Shown: positions 1 through 8,700 of the stretch, one piece after another
Position numbering within the stretch: the stretch's first letter is position 1
Layout: each line of letters begins with the position of its first letter
NCBI GenBank assembly: GCA_910588465.1
Contig: CAJUOP010000004.1
Location: 1 to 64,000, forward strand
Direction of reading: 5' to 3'
Length of the DNA stretch: 64,000 bases
Source: an uncultured Christensenellaceae bacterium
Lineage (GTDB): Bacteria > Bacillota > Clostridia > Christensenellales > Borkfalkiaceae
Notes under the pieces: generated by a model
The model's database searches: none
The model's input: only the letters and a program-made list of their open reading frames with translations
What the model was told of the DNA's origin: nothing
Position numbers and translations under genes: made by a program

Positions 1-303
1 GTTTGTATTCGTTTGATTTATCTTACTTTATATATTCTTTTTTAATTTCGCTACGTTAAATTATTGTTTATCGTACAATCATTATATCACGAAAAATGGA
101 AGAACGCAACCGATTGAATTTTGCGGGAAATATAAAACATATCTATATCTCACTAGGCTACGAGTAGCCTAATTCGTCCACGAAAAAAAGTACAGAAAAG
201 GCACAGCTTAACGCTATGCCTAAATCTTTTTATTTGCATTCTATTAAATTCCTTATGGGAATTACCCTAAAGCCGCGCGCAGTTTATTTCCGTTTAAAAT
301 CCG
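1..303. other. AT-rich intergenic region, no gene seen
   Basis: No convincing ORF with a ribosome binding site is present on either strand; the longest ATG-started frame is about 23 codons. The stretch is clearly more AT-rich than the genes. It holds a perfect 7-bp inverted repeat with a 4-base loop (TAGGCTA-CGAG-TAGCCTA, 154-171) and a weaker hairpin at 199-221 that may end the lipoprotein transcript. Confidence 0.6.
199..221 (-). terminator. possible terminator after the lipoprotein gene
   Basis: The arms AGGCA-C-AGC and GCT-A-TGCCT pair with one C/A mismatch around a TTAAC loop. On the minus strand it is followed by TTTTCTG and then a longer T-run at 182-188. It lies about 80 bases beyond the stop codon at 304. 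The stem is imperfect, so this is tentative. Confidence 0.35.
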
Positions 304-1335
304 TCACATTCCCTGCAACTCGTAAGATTCGTCGTCCGCAATTCCCTCGGGAAGCGTTACCGTACCGTTGAACAGCTTTAACTCTACGCCGCCCTTTACG
401 TTGACGTCCGCCTTCACGGAAGAGCCCTGAGCCGATACTTCCGTCGCGGCGGTAATGTTTACGTTCACGCCCGCCTGCACAAACTTTCCGCTCTCGTCGA
501 ACGAAAGGTAAATGGCAATCTCGGAAGCGCCGAAGTCCATCCCTTCTACGGGAATCGGAAGCTGAACGTCCGAATCCTCAATCGCGCCCAAAATAAACTC
601 TTTACCCGCACTGATTTTAATTTTCAATCCCGAGGACTGATCGAGAGAAACGGTAAAGCCCGCTTCCGCCAACGCGGAAATAACGGTGCCGAGATTCATC
701 TCCACGTCTACGCCGCCCGAAATTCCTCCGTCGGGAAGCTCCGTTTCCGCATCGTCGATCACAGTGAACGCACCGCCGATTCCGCCGATCACCGCGTCGA
801 TCACGTCGTCGAACGAAAGTTTGATTTTTTGGTCGCGCTCGGTTCCCTCGGCGGCAATGTGCGCGTCGAGGTACAGATATTCGCTGTCCTGATAAATGTT
901 TGCGCTCATCTCCGATTTGCTGGAAGTATCTTTTCCCGCTGCAGACTGGTTTACATTGGCATTCACGCTTACGTCGCCCTTGCCCGTGGCAGAGAACGCT
1001 TCGCCCTCGGGAGCAATTACAAGCCGGTAATTCGCCTCAACACCGCCGTCCGCTTTCATTTGGGAAACCGTCTGCGAATTTGCCGATACCGAATAGTTCA
1101 TGCTGAACGAAAGATCCGCCTTTAACTCGAAGCCGAACTTGAAGTCCTCCGCCGAAGGATCGCCGAACGCCTTATCCAGCTCGATGTTTTTTACCGCTTC
1201 CGCGGCTTCCGCCGCCGTCGCTTCTTTGTAATCGCCTTTAATTACCCCTACGTTGTTGCCCTTGTCGCAGCCGGCAAAAGCCACCAACGAGCCCGCAAGC
1301 AGAATGCTTGCTACCGCCAAAACCGTTTTTTTCAT
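304..1335 (-). CDS. secreted lipoprotein of unknown function
   Basis: A 343-residue protein with a typical lipoprotein signal: basic MKK, a hydrophobic stretch to residue 22 and Cys23 in FAGC, so it should be lipid-anchored on the outer face of the membrane. The mature part is rich in Asp, Glu, Ser and Gly with alternating hydrophobic residues, which suggests a beta-rich fold somewhat like other large Clostridia lipoproteins of the LppX/DUF6612 style; I cannot assign a family. The start is supported by AGGAGGG six bases upstream and by a consensus promoter. It appears monocistronic. No catalytic motif is seen. Confidence 0.88.
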   Translation of the reverse strand: MKKTVLAVASILLAGSLVAFAGCDKGNNVGVIKGDYKEATAAEAAEAVKNIELDKAFGDPSAEDFKFGFELKADLSFSMNYSVSANSQTVSQMKADGGVEANYRLVIAPEGEAFSATGKGDVSVNANVNQSAAGKDTSSKSEMSANIYQDSEYLYLDAHIAAEGTERDQKIKLSFDDVIDAVIGGIGGAFTVIDDAETELPDGGISGGVDVEMNLGTVISALAEAGFTVSLDQSSGLKIKISAGKEFILGAIEDSDVQLPIPVEGMDFGASEIAIYLSFDESGKFVQAGVNVNITAATEVSAQGSSVKADVNVKGGVELKLFNGTVTLPEGIADDESYELQGM

Positions 1336-1382
1336 ATGATACCCTCCTATTTTTAACGTTCTTTTCCCGAACGCTTTGTAAT

Positions 1383-1411
1383 ATTCTATCCTTAACTTTT
1401 CGAAATGTCAA
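1383..1411 (-). promoter_or_regulatory. sigma-A-type promoter of the lipoprotein gene
   Basis: On the minus strand, TTGACA (1406-1411) is followed after exactly 17 bases by TAGAAT (1383-1388). It lies about 50 bases upstream of the start codon at 1335. Confidence 0.8.
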
Positions 1412-1485
1412 GAATTTAATAGGGTTTTTGTAAAAAAAATCGACATTTTTCGCCTCAGTCGGACAAAATCCGAGCCTCTGAGCGG

Positions 1486-2478
1486 CTAAAATATATCGTG
1501 CGCCACGGGCGTGTAAAACAGCCGTTCGGCATCCATTTCGGAACGCGCCTCCGCAAGCACCCACATCAGCTTTGCAACCACCGCTTCCAGCGTCATGCTC
1601 CGAGCTTCCAGCACGTTTCCGCAATCGAGCAGCTTTCTGCCCACCTCGTACTTATCGAGCGCGCTGCCCTCCCGCTCTACCTGCGTGGTACATACCACGG
1701 TTTTCCCCCGTGCGATAAATTCTTTTAATTTCAGAAAAAATCCGTCGTTTTCATAATTCGGAAGCCCGCCCGAGCCGAACGACTCGATCACCAGACCGTC
1801 GCAATGATCTGCCAAATAGTCGAAAATATCGGGGGAAATTCCGGGAATCATTTTCAGCACGAACACGTTCGGGTTCATTACACTGTAAAAAACGGGCGCG
1901 CCGATCGGCTTATCCTCTCTGATATAATAAAAAGGCTTTCCGTCCCGCATTACGGCAATATCGGGGAAGTCGATGCTCGAAAAGGCATTATAGCTGCGCG
2001 TACGCGTCTTTTTTGCGCGCGTGCCCAAAATCACGTTGCCGTCGAATACGATATGAACGCCGCTCGCGCCGTCGTCCACGCAATAAAAGAACGCGTCGGC
2101 AAGGTTTCGGCGGGCGTCCGTATCGCGCAGATACGCCGATTTTTGCGAACCTGTCAGCACAATCGGCTTGGGAGAATTCTGAATCAGATAAGAGAGCGCC
2201 GCCGCCGTGTACGCCATGGTGTCCGTACCGTGCGTCACCACAAAGCCGTCGTATTTTTCATAGTTTTCCCGAATAATGCGGGCGATTTCCAGCCAGTGCG
2301 AAAAATAGACGTTCGTACTGTCCACGTTAAACGGCTGCACGGTATCCGCAACGCACACCTGCGCGATTTCGGGCACGCAGTCCAACAGCTCGCGCGAGGT
2401 GAGCGCGGGCGCAAGTCCCGCACCCGAATTTTTAGAGGCGATCGTTCCGCCTGTTGCGATCATTAAAATCCGTTTCAT
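1486..2478 (-). CDS. ansA: L-asparaginase, type I
   Basis: Hydrolyses asparagine to aspartate and ammonia. The 330-residue length fits the bacterial type I (cytoplasmic) family, and there is no signal peptide. Both catalytic triad regions are visible: the ATGGTIAS motif with Thr12, HGTDTM with Thr85-Asp86, and a Lys in the GTRAKKTR segment near 151-158. The start at 2478 sits three bases after the stop codon of the upstream 187-residue gene, with only a weak Shine-Dalgarno, so the two are probably co-transcribed and translationally coupled. The product would feed aspartate to the pyrimidine and lysine-family pathways, also encoded in this window. The paralogous fold glutamyl-tRNA(Gln) amidotransferase GatD is less likely because the N-terminal GatD extension is absent. 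Confidence 0.93.
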   Translation of the reverse strand: MKRILMIATGGTIASKNSGAGLAPALTSRELLDCVPEIAQVCVADTVQPFNVDSTNVYFSHWLEIARIIRENYEKYDGFVVTHGTDTMAYTAAALSYLIQNSPKPIVLTGSQKSAYLRDTDARRNLADAFFYCVDDGASGVHIVFDGNVILGTRAKKTRTRSYNAFSSIDFPDIAVMRDGKPFYYIREDKPIGAPVFYSVMNPNVFVLKMIPGISPDIFDYLADHCDGLVIESFGSGGLPNYENDGFFLKLKEFIARGKTVVCTTQVEREGSALDKYEVGRKLLDCGNVLEARSMTLEAVVAKLMWVLAEARSEMDAERLFYTPVAHDIF

Positions 2479-2481
2479 ACT

Positions 2482-3045
2482 TTATCTCAACTTATTGCGG
2501 AATAACTCCGCCGTATCCTCGCTTATCCCGCAAGGCTCTCCGCGCACGGCGGAAAGCACCGCCTTCGCTTTTTGCTTTGCCTGTGCTCCGTAAAAGAGCG
2601 CGCACCCCTCTGCCCGCGCAAGCCGCTCCTGCCCGTCCTGCCCGTCCGCGCAAATAAACGTCTCTGCGCCGTAAGCGCGAAGCTCCCGCTCCGTTTCCTG
2701 CGAATAGGGCGGGCAGTCCTCCGCGACCAAGATCCTACGGAAGCGCGTGTAGCGCTTGCCATCGTACTTCAACCCGCCGAACTCCGTACAGGGCATCCCG
2801 CCAAAGACCGGTCTGCGCTCCCCGTAAGCGGCTTCCACGCGCTTGATAAGGCGCATATCGTAGGGCGCGTCCTGCGCTTCGCACGAAAGCGTCCGTTCGA
2901 CGCGGGCAAGCTGCAAACGACTGCGCGCCCCCACGGGAGCAAGCACCAGCCCCCCCGCCGAACAAGTACGCTCCGACAGATACCAGTATACCCTGTCCGA
3001 AATATTCTCATCCTCGATAAACCGCAATGCGGCAAACAGATACAC
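2482..3045 (-). CDS. uncharacterised protein, possibly with a PriA N-terminal-like fold
   Basis: A 187-residue protein starting at GTG (3045), supported by AAGGAG eight bases upstream. I do not recognise the whole protein. The first 55 residues (RVYWYLSE...GGLVLAPVGARSRLQLARV) resemble the strand pattern of the 3'-end-binding domain at the N-terminus of the primosomal helicase PriA (FDYLxPE...GxRVxVPFG...GIV), but no helicase domain follows. Five Cys are spread along the chain without a clear zinc motif. It lies directly upstream of asparaginase, three bases apart, so the two form an operon. The PriA resemblance is by eye only. Confidence 0.75.
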   Translation of the reverse strand: MYLFAALRFIEDENISDRVYWYLSERTCSAGGLVLAPVGARSRLQLARVERTLSCEAQDAPYDMRLIKRVEAAYGERRPVFGGMPCTEFGGLKYDGKRYTRFRRILVAEDCPPYSQETERELRAYGAETFICADGQDGQERLARAEGCALFYGAQAKQKAKAVLSAVRGEPCGISEDTAELFRNKLR

Positions 3046-3074
3046 TCCGCGCGCTCCTTGTCCTTCGTCAATAC

Positions 3075-3099
3075 AAAAAGCGGTGAAACACCGCTTTTT
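3075..3099 (-). terminator. terminator after the Wzz-like gene
   Basis: A perfect stem AAAAAGCGGTG / CACCGCTTTTT with an AAA loop. It is symmetrical enough to work in either direction; on the minus strand it directly follows the stop codon of the gene at 3103-4452. Confidence 0.8.
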
Positions 3100-3102
3100 A
3101 TG

Positions 3103-4452
3103 TTATTCTTCCTTGTTCTGTTCCTCTTGCACGGGAACCTCCGTAAGTTCGACAGGTGCCTGCTGCTGCGCTTCCTGCAATTTTTTCGCCTTGTATTTGG
3201 GCGCGTCGAGCATAAACACGGCAAGCGCCGCAAGAAAGAAAACAAGCACAAACGCGGCGATCGCAACAAAAACGACGTTCGTTTCGCCGTCCCGCCGCAG
3301 CTCTTCCTGATTGGCAAACACGCGCGAATTGTCCCTGTAAATCTGCGCGGAAACCTCCGCCAGCATTTCCGCTTTTTCCGAAATCAAATTAAATTGCTTT
3401 TTCACCGATGCGGAAAACTCGGTGATATTCGCCTCGGTCAGCTGGGTAAGCTGATATTTCAGCTGTTCGTTTCTCGTAACGAACTTCGAATAATTTTGCA
3501 ACAGGTCGGAAACCGACTGAATATTGATCACCCATTTGTTAGGATCGTCGCCCGTGCTTCCGCTCGTATCGTCCTGTGCGGCGAGCATTAACGCCGCCTG
3601 CGGCGTGGTGGGAGCGTCGATTCCCCCGCCCATGGTTTTAATCGCCTCTTCCAGAGCCTTCATCTGCAAATCGTTATACGAGATTTCTTCCTGAATCTCC
3701 GATTTTCTCTTAGCAACGTCGCTTACGGCAACATAGCCGCAGCGTTCAAGCTCCGTTTCGATCGTCTTTTTCGTTACGTCGCCGTACACCGTTTCGATTT
3801 CCGCACGGATATTTTTCAATGTTTTTCCGTTGACCCGATACGTTTCGTGGTACAAAGCGCTCCACTTGTCCACTTCACCGAGCAGCTTGGACTTTTGGTC
3901 CGCAAGCGATTGCAGCTGTTTTTCGAAGGGCATTGCGTCGAATACGGCAACGTCTACTAAATAGGAGACGGACTGCGCGGAATCGTTGATTCGCTCCACA
4001 AACGTCTGCGAGATCGCCGAAGCAAAGCGCGAGGCTTTCGCATAGTCGGAAAAATACCGTCCCTTCAAATAGAGGGAATATTTCCCCGTATAGAGCTTGG
4101 TTTCCTCGTCCATTTCGGCAACGAACGTAACCGCTTCTTCGCGCAACAGCTTGTCCACGTCCAGACCCTTTAAATCCTCGTCCGCGGCAACGATTTCTTT
4201 CAGCGAAGCGTTGGAAAGGATGTCGTGATAGAGGAAGGGCGCTCCGTTCGGATATTTCTGCGCTTCGCTCAAAGGATAAATCACCTGAAAGTCCCCGCGG
4301 TAAGTCACCTTGCGCGGATTCAATACCAGCGCGATCAAAAGAACCGCCACGATCGTCACCAGCGCGGACGCGCCGAGCACGTACCAGATCCGTTTAAAAA
4401 CAATGCGGCATATTTCGCCCAGTGTCAAGCCATTTTCCGTTTCGTTATCCAT
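3103..4452 (-). CDS. Wzz/chain-length-determinant-like membrane protein
   Basis: A 449-residue protein with the layout of polysaccharide co-polymerases: a short cytoplasmic N-terminus, a transmembrane helix at about residues 22-45, a large extracytoplasmic region of about 340 residues with long helical, coiled-coil-prone stretches rich in Lys, Glu and Gln, and a second transmembrane helix near 393-417 followed by a charged Gln/Glu-rich tail. This matches the Wzz topology, but there is no tyrosine kinase domain as in CapB/BY-kinases, and no exopolysaccharide cluster is adjacent. A function in polymer-length control is therefore inference; other two-helix envelope scaffolds are possible. The start has GGAGG nine bases upstream. 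Confidence 0.8.
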   Translation of the reverse strand: MDNETENGLTLGEICRIVFKRIWYVLGASALVTIVAVLLIALVLNPRKVTYRGDFQVIYPLSEAQKYPNGAPFLYHDILSNASLKEIVAADEDLKGLDVDKLLREEAVTFVAEMDEETKLYTGKYSLYLKGRYFSDYAKASRFASAISQTFVERINDSAQSVSYLVDVAVFDAMPFEKQLQSLADQKSKLLGEVDKWSALYHETYRVNGKTLKNIRAEIETVYGDVTKKTIETELERCGYVAVSDVAKRKSEIQEEISYNDLQMKALEEAIKTMGGGIDAPTTPQAALMLAAQDDTSGSTGDDPNKWVINIQSVSDLLQNYSKFVTRNEQLKYQLTQLTEANITEFSASVKKQFNLISEKAEMLAEVSAQIYRDNSRVFANQEELRRDGETNVVFVAIAAFVLVFFLAALAVFMLDAPKYKAKKLQEAQQQAPVELTEVPVQEEQNKEE

Positions 4453-4478
4453 TCTGCCATTCCTCCGTATTTGTCTTT

Positions 4479-4507
4479 ATTATAATGTTTTTCCCAACGT
4501 TCGTCAA
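4479..4507 (-). promoter_or_regulatory. promoter of the Wzz-like gene
   Basis: Minus-strand TTGACG (4502-4507), a 17-base spacer and TATAAT (4479-4484), about 27 bases upstream of the start codon. It is close to sigma-A consensus. Confidence 0.8.
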
Positions 4508-4540
4508 CCGTTGCCGCAATATTTTAAAATATTTTCATAT

Positions 4541-4573
4541 AAAAAGTCCGTGCGCAGACTGCGCACGGACTTT
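4541..4573 (-). terminator. terminator after the M60-like peptidase gene
   Basis: A 13-bp stem AAGTCCGTGCGCA / TGCGCACGGACTT with a three-base loop, followed on the minus strand by TTTTTATAT. It lies just past the stop codon at 4584. Confidence 0.85.
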
Positions 4574-4583
4574 ATCAAAGCTT

Positions 4584-7500
4584 TTACCAAATCACGATCG
4601 AGTCGATGCTCGTTTCGCCCTTGCACACGATTTCTACGGTATGTTCGCCTTCCTCGAACTCCTCGCTTACGAATCCCGCAACGATATCGCCGTTCGGCTC
4701 GGCAAGCTCGACCGAATCCACCCTGTCTCCGTCGATATAAACCTTATAGTCGATATCGAACGCGGAGGAAGAGAGAATCGCCAGCCTTTTTCCCGTAAAG
4801 GTAAATTCCAGCTTCGCCTTTTTTTCGCCCACAAACACGTGACCGAACGACGACGGCTTCTGCTCCACGCGCCAATCGCCCTTAAAGGTGAGCATATCGT
4901 CGTCGGGAGAAATCAGCTTTCCGTTTAAAACCGAATGCGATTCGGAGAAGCGAATTTCGGAAATGATCAAAAACTTATTGCCCGAAACGTTGTAGGTCGT
5001 ATCCGTCACGTAAAGGTTAAAGTAACGGAAGGTCGTCAACTCGAATTGCGCAACAACGCTCTTGCTGCCGTCCGCGTAATCGGAATAGCTGCCGACCGTT
5101 CTCCAATCGGTGCCGTTGTCACTTACCGAAAGCGTAAACACCTTAGGCGCACCGGGCTGCGTATTTCTGCTGATCACCGTCATGGAGTTTGCGGCGATCG
5201 GTCTGCCCATATCGATGATCACGGCAACGGGCTGATTGTTCACGCCCGTATTCGAATGGTAATACGTTCCCGAGTTTCCGTCGAACATATTTTCGGGCTT
5301 GCCTTCCCAGCCGTACTTTAAATCGCTTAAAAGCTTTACTTCGTACTCTTCGCCGTCGCCCGCCTTGTCGTACGTGCTGTACTCCGTCTCGTCCATGTAC
5401 GAATAGGAATACTCTCTCAGATACTCGTAGTCGGGTTCGAAATCCTCCACGGTGAATTCGTAATCGCTTCTGTAAGCGCTTGCGTAAGATACCGAAACGC
5501 GTTCGGGCGCATAGCCCACCACGTTGTTGTTTTCGTCCAGAATCCCCTGCTCGGGAATAAACTTGCCCCAGCCTAAGCCGATATAACTGCTCAGTTTGTT
5601 TACGCGGCGGTCGCATTTCATTACCGCTTTAAAGTAAACCCACGAACCCGCTTCCAGCGTATAATCCTCGTAAGGGCACGCTTCCACAAAATTGGCACCG
5701 TTCATAAAATAGTTGCCCGTTCCCATCTGCTTGTCGCGGTCGGTTACGCTGGCTCCGACTAAATGATATTCTTTGCCGTCCAAAGATGCGTACAGCGCAA
5801 TATCCCAGCGCCCTCTCAGCGCAATGCGGTACTTCCCTTCTTCCTCGGCGTACAGTTTTCCTTTTACTTCCACCACCGTATTGTCGGGTGCGGGATTTTC
5901 ATAGGTATACCATACGTCGGTATTGCTGTTTTGCAAAGCGTTGATACTGTCGCCCGAAACCACGCTCGCACCCGCATAACCGCTTTCGTAAGCCGCCGTA
6001 GCACTGGCAGGTACGCTCCCCGCCTCATACGTATAGGTGGAACGCTCCAAAGTGTACTTGTTCATCTCGTGCGACTGCTCGAATTCGAGAAGAAGCTCGA
6101 TGTCCTGCACGTCGAAAATGTTTCCTTCCGTCTTGGTGACTTCCAGCGTCACTTTGATCTTTCCCGAACGGGAATTGCTATCCGGCGTAAACGTATAAAT
6201 ATAATCATTGTCCGTCTTTGCGATATTGCCGTGCTCGGGCTGAGATACGCTCTTTACTTTATAAGTAAAGCCGCGCGGTAAAATTACGCTTCCGCTTACA
6301 TATTGTCCGCCCTCCGTCTTATAAGGCGAAAGATCTACCGTAAACGGCTCGCCGTACTTAATTTTATAGGGGCGCATCGTTTGCACTTCGCGCGTTTCGC
6401 CGTCGTAAACGAACGTTCTGCCCGTCTGATATACGGAAGCCGCAGGTACGAACATCGGATAGTTTTTGGAAGCCGCGTTGTCGAGAACCGTACCCGAAAC
6501 AGGATATCCGATCAGTTCGTTATAATAATAGGTCATGTCATAATGCGTCACGTTCATGCACGCGTTAAACCAGGTATCCACCGACTGTCCGCCCGAATTT
6601 TTCGTCATGGCGATAAACGCGTCCTGTCCGAAGTTGTGCAGCAGGTTCGCATAAATCGCCAAACCGTATTTCCCGTTGCTGTACAGCCCTTCCGTCACCT
6701 GACTGAGCGCCCAGCTCGCGCAGGTGTACTGGTTCCAGCCCGAAAGACCGAAAGCGCCGTAGTTGCCCATTCCGCGCGCCGAAGAAATTTTGGTAAACAG
6801 ACTGTACGAAACCAGCGTAAGCGCGTTGTTTGTAACCTCGCCGCCCGAACCTACGCCGTAGCCCTGGAAGTTATGGTTGTATTCGTGCAGATTCCCCCAG
6901 GCTCCGCTCGTCGTGATCGAATTATAGTTAAGCGAATTGGACATCCAGCCCGAAGGACAGTTCACCGCCCCCTGTCCGGGAAACGCCACCGCGGCGCCCG
7001 CCGCCACGAACGGATCGTACAAAAATACGATTCCCTGTCTGCTGCGCTGCGTAGATACGAGCGAAATCTTTTCCCAGAGCACCGCCGCCTTATACAGATT
7101 GTCAAAATCGAACGCTTTGGCGTATTTCAACGGTCCCGAATGAAGCACGCCGTATTCCCACACTTCCAGATCGAAGTAAGGCGCGGTAGAAGCGGCGTTC
7201 TCCTCGAACTCTTCGGGCGTGGTATAACCGTGAATTAAGTGACGGTAACGCACCGCGCCGGAAATGGTCGCAGAGAACGTCACGGCCTCGTTGCGCACGT
7301 AAATAGGCCCGCCCCAGAAAGAACCGATATACGCCGTATACACGCCGCGGGACTCGTCGTACTCCGCCGTAGTTTTATCTACGTTCAGGGTGTTCATAAT
7401 AACGGGCATGCGCTGCATCTGGTTTTTCGCCTGCCAGATATTGTTCGCCTTGCCGTTATACAGCGCCTGACCGATATGAACTTGTACCCCCCCCGTGGCG

Positions 7501-8114
7501 TCCATATCCTCCGCGGTCATCTCGAATTTTATCACCTCGCCCGCGGGAGCGTACAAACCGGTAATTCCGTAACCGGTATACCCGCGCGGACGCCAGGTGA
7601 TTTTTTTGATAATTGCCTGTTCGGTATCGGCAACGTCGCCCTCGTACATACCGACCGCCGCGGTATGCTTATAAAGCGTTTTGCCCGTATCTTCGCCGTT
7701 TAAATATAATTTTCCGTCGGCGCCGATTTTGTTGTATGTATTCTTGGGGAATCCGTCCGAACCGATCCGCGTGTTAACGGAGCTGAGCACCCAGCTTTCG
7801 GAAATCAACGCGTTGCGCGCCGCAATTTTCTCGGCGGAAGTGCCGATCACGCTTTTCAGCGTATAACCGTATTTGGGATATTCGGGAAGCCCCTCGTCGT
7901 AAGTCCTATCGGGAATGCGGCGTTCCGCCGTGCCGAGATATTCCGCGGAATAGCCCACCAGCGTTTTCGAGCCGTAGGGATTTGTAAAAATCTCGTCGTT
8001 CGAGCCCCCGCAGGCGGTAAGCACGATGCCCGCCGCAAGCGTAAGGCACATACACCCGACCAATGCGGCAACGCTTTTCATCGTATGTCTTTTAAAAAAT
8101 TTCTTTTTTGCCAT
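4584..8114 (-). CDS. M60-like (enhancin-type) zinc metallopeptidase lipoprotein
   Basis: A 1,176-residue surface lipoprotein: signal peptide with lipobox LTAC and Cys35. The core carries the peptidase M60 signature HExxH...E: His410-Glu411-x-x-His414 and Glu426 (11 residues later). M60-like proteases of gut bacteria attack mucin-type O-glycoproteins. An F5/8-type-C (discoidin-like, carbohydrate-binding) domain spans about residues 925-1057 (FDGN, then SVSDNGTDW), and a beta-rich domain closes the C-terminus. The start at 8114 is chosen because GGAGGAAA precedes it and because the promoter -35 box lies over the longer upstream frame. It is monocistronic, with its own promoter and terminator. 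The activity is inferred from the motif. Confidence 0.9.
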   Translation of the reverse strand: MAKKKFFKRHTMKSVAALVGCMCLTLAAGIVLTACGGSNDEIFTNPYGSKTLVGYSAEYLGTAERRIPDRTYDEGLPEYPKYGYTLKSVIGTSAEKIAARNALISESWVLSSVNTRIGSDGFPKNTYNKIGADGKLYLNGEDTGKTLYKHTAAVGMYEGDVADTEQAIIKKITWRPRGYTGYGITGLYAPAGEVIKFEMTAEDMDATGGVQVHIGQALYNGKANNIWQAKNQMQRMPVIMNTLNVDKTTAEYDESRGVYTAYIGSFWGGPIYVRNEAVTFSATISGAVRYRHLIHGYTTPEEFEENAASTAPYFDLEVWEYGVLHSGPLKYAKAFDFDNLYKAAVLWEKISLVSTQRSRQGIVFLYDPFVAAGAAVAFPGQGAVNCPSGWMSNSLNYNSITTSGAWGNLHEYNHNFQGYGVGSGGEVTNNALTLVSYSLFTKISSARGMGNYGAFGLSGWNQYTCASWALSQVTEGLYSNGKYGLAIYANLLHNFGQDAFIAMTKNSGGQSVDTWFNACMNVTHYDMTYYYNELIGYPVSGTVLDNAASKNYPMFVPAASVYQTGRTFVYDGETREVQTMRPYKIKYGEPFTVDLSPYKTEGGQYVSGSVILPRGFTYKVKSVSQPEHGNIAKTDNDYIYTFTPDSNSRSGKIKVTLEVTKTEGNIFDVQDIELLLEFEQSHEMNKYTLERSTYTYEAGSVPASATAAYESGYAGASVVSGDSINALQNSNTDVWYTYENPAPDNTVVEVKGKLYAEEEGKYRIALRGRWDIALYASLDGKEYHLVGASVTDRDKQMGTGNYFMNGANFVEACPYEDYTLEAGSWVYFKAVMKCDRRVNKLSSYIGLGWGKFIPEQGILDENNNVVGYAPERVSVSYASAYRSDYEFTVEDFEPDYEYLREYSYSYMDETEYSTYDKAGDGEEYEVKLLSDLKYGWEGKPENMFDGNSGTYYHSNTGVNNQPVAVIIDMGRPIAANSMTVISRNTQPGAPKVFTLSVSDNGTDWRTVGSYSDYADGSKSVVAQFELTTFRYFNLYVTDTTYNVSGNKFLIISEIRFSESHSVLNGKLISPDDDMLTFKGDWRVEQKPSSFGHVFVGEKKAKLEFTFTGKRLAILSSSAFDIDYKVYIDGDRVDSVELAEPNGDIVAGFVSEEFEEGEHTVEIVCKGETSIDSIVIW

Positions 8115-8142
8115 GAGTTTCCTCCAAAAAATTTCCGAACGT

Positions 8143-8171
8143 ATTTTATCATAAAACAAACTCTTTGGCAA
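8143..8171 (-). promoter_or_regulatory. promoter of the M60-like peptidase gene
   Basis: Minus-strand TTGCCA (8166-8171), a 17-base spacer ending in TGA, and TAAAAT (8143-8148). The extended -10 (TGATAAAAT) strengthens it. It places the transcript start about 20 bases upstream of the Shine-Dalgarno. Confidence 0.75.
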
Positions 8172-8231
8172 CTTTTTTCGCGATTTTCGGGAATGATTTT
8201 ATTTTACGAGGCAATTTTTACAATATATTAT

Positions 8232-8269
8232 AAAAAAACGGTTTATCCGATAAGACAAACCGTTTTTTT
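8232..8269 (-). terminator. terminator after the 51-residue gene
   Basis: The arms AAAAAAACGGTTT and AAACCGTTTTTTT flank a 12-base loop. It lies just beyond the stop codon at 8280 on the minus strand; the symmetrical A/T ends may allow function both ways. Confidence 0.7.
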
Positions 8270-8279
8270 AAATCAGAGG

Positions 8280-8435
8280 TTATGCGCCCGCGCACTCGAT
8301 GACGAACTTCTGCCCGTTCGGAAGTTTTAAACTCAATCGTCCGTTTGCATTTTCCGTCTCGCCCTCGAAGCAGATATTCAGCATCGCTTCGATTTCTTCC
8401 ACAAACTCTTCCAACGCTACTTCTTTACATTTCAT
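8280..8435 (-). CDS. 51-residue acidic small protein
   Basis: A short ORF (MKCKEVALEEF...) of 51 codons, preceded by AGGAG at eight bases and followed at once by a terminator, so it looks like a real, separately expressed gene. The N-terminal half is an acidic amphipathic helix (EEFVEEIEAML); the C-terminal half suggests a small beta hairpin (GRLSLKLPNGQKFVIE). Three Cys are present (residues 3, 22 and 48) but do not form a known zinc motif. I do not recognise a family. A palindrome lies in its promoter region. Confidence 0.75.
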   Translation of the reverse strand: MKCKEVALEEFVEEIEAMLNICFEGETENANGRLSLKLPNGQKFVIECAGA

Positions 8436-8487
8436 AACTGTTTTCTCCTATTCGATTTTCTGACGTAATGCTTTTATCGACAGGCTA

Positions 8488-8516
8488 ATTATAACCGACA
8501 AAATTTGTCGAATTAT
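8488..8516 (-). promoter_or_regulatory. putative promoter with internal palindromic operator
   Basis: A minus-strand TATAAT (8488-8493) lies about 53 bases upstream of the 51-residue gene. The 17-base spacer is almost filled by a perfect 7-1-7 palindrome, CGACAAAATTTGTCG (8496-8510). The -35 (ATAATT) is poor. A repressor or activator site in the spacer is the simplest reading; the protein is unknown. Confidence 0.5.
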
Positions 8517-8611
8517 TATGTGTTTGTGCGAAATTTGACGGAAAAGGACGAAAATAAAAACGAATTCGCCGAAATATTCGAAAATTCCCGTAAAAAACCG
8601 AAAATTTGCAC

Positions 8612-8640
8612 TTGACACCGCCCGCATTTTTGAATATAAT
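8612..8640 (+). promoter_or_regulatory. strong promoter for the tRNA-Gly transcript
   Basis: TTGACA (8612-8617), a 17-base spacer and TATAAT (8635-8640): a perfect sigma-A consensus. The transcript would run through the scrambled tRNA copy at 8701 before reaching the intact tRNA at 8840. Confidence 0.85.
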
Positions 8641-8700
8641 ATAATGGTACATATAAATCGGTACGTTGCTAATAATAAAAGCCCAAACAATTTTATATTT

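Noticed and set aside
8115..8171. N-terminal extension of the M60-like protease (19 codons)
   Set aside because: It would begin at a TTG within the -35 box, whereas the ATG at 8114 has GGAGGAAA in front and leads straight into a lipoprotein signal.
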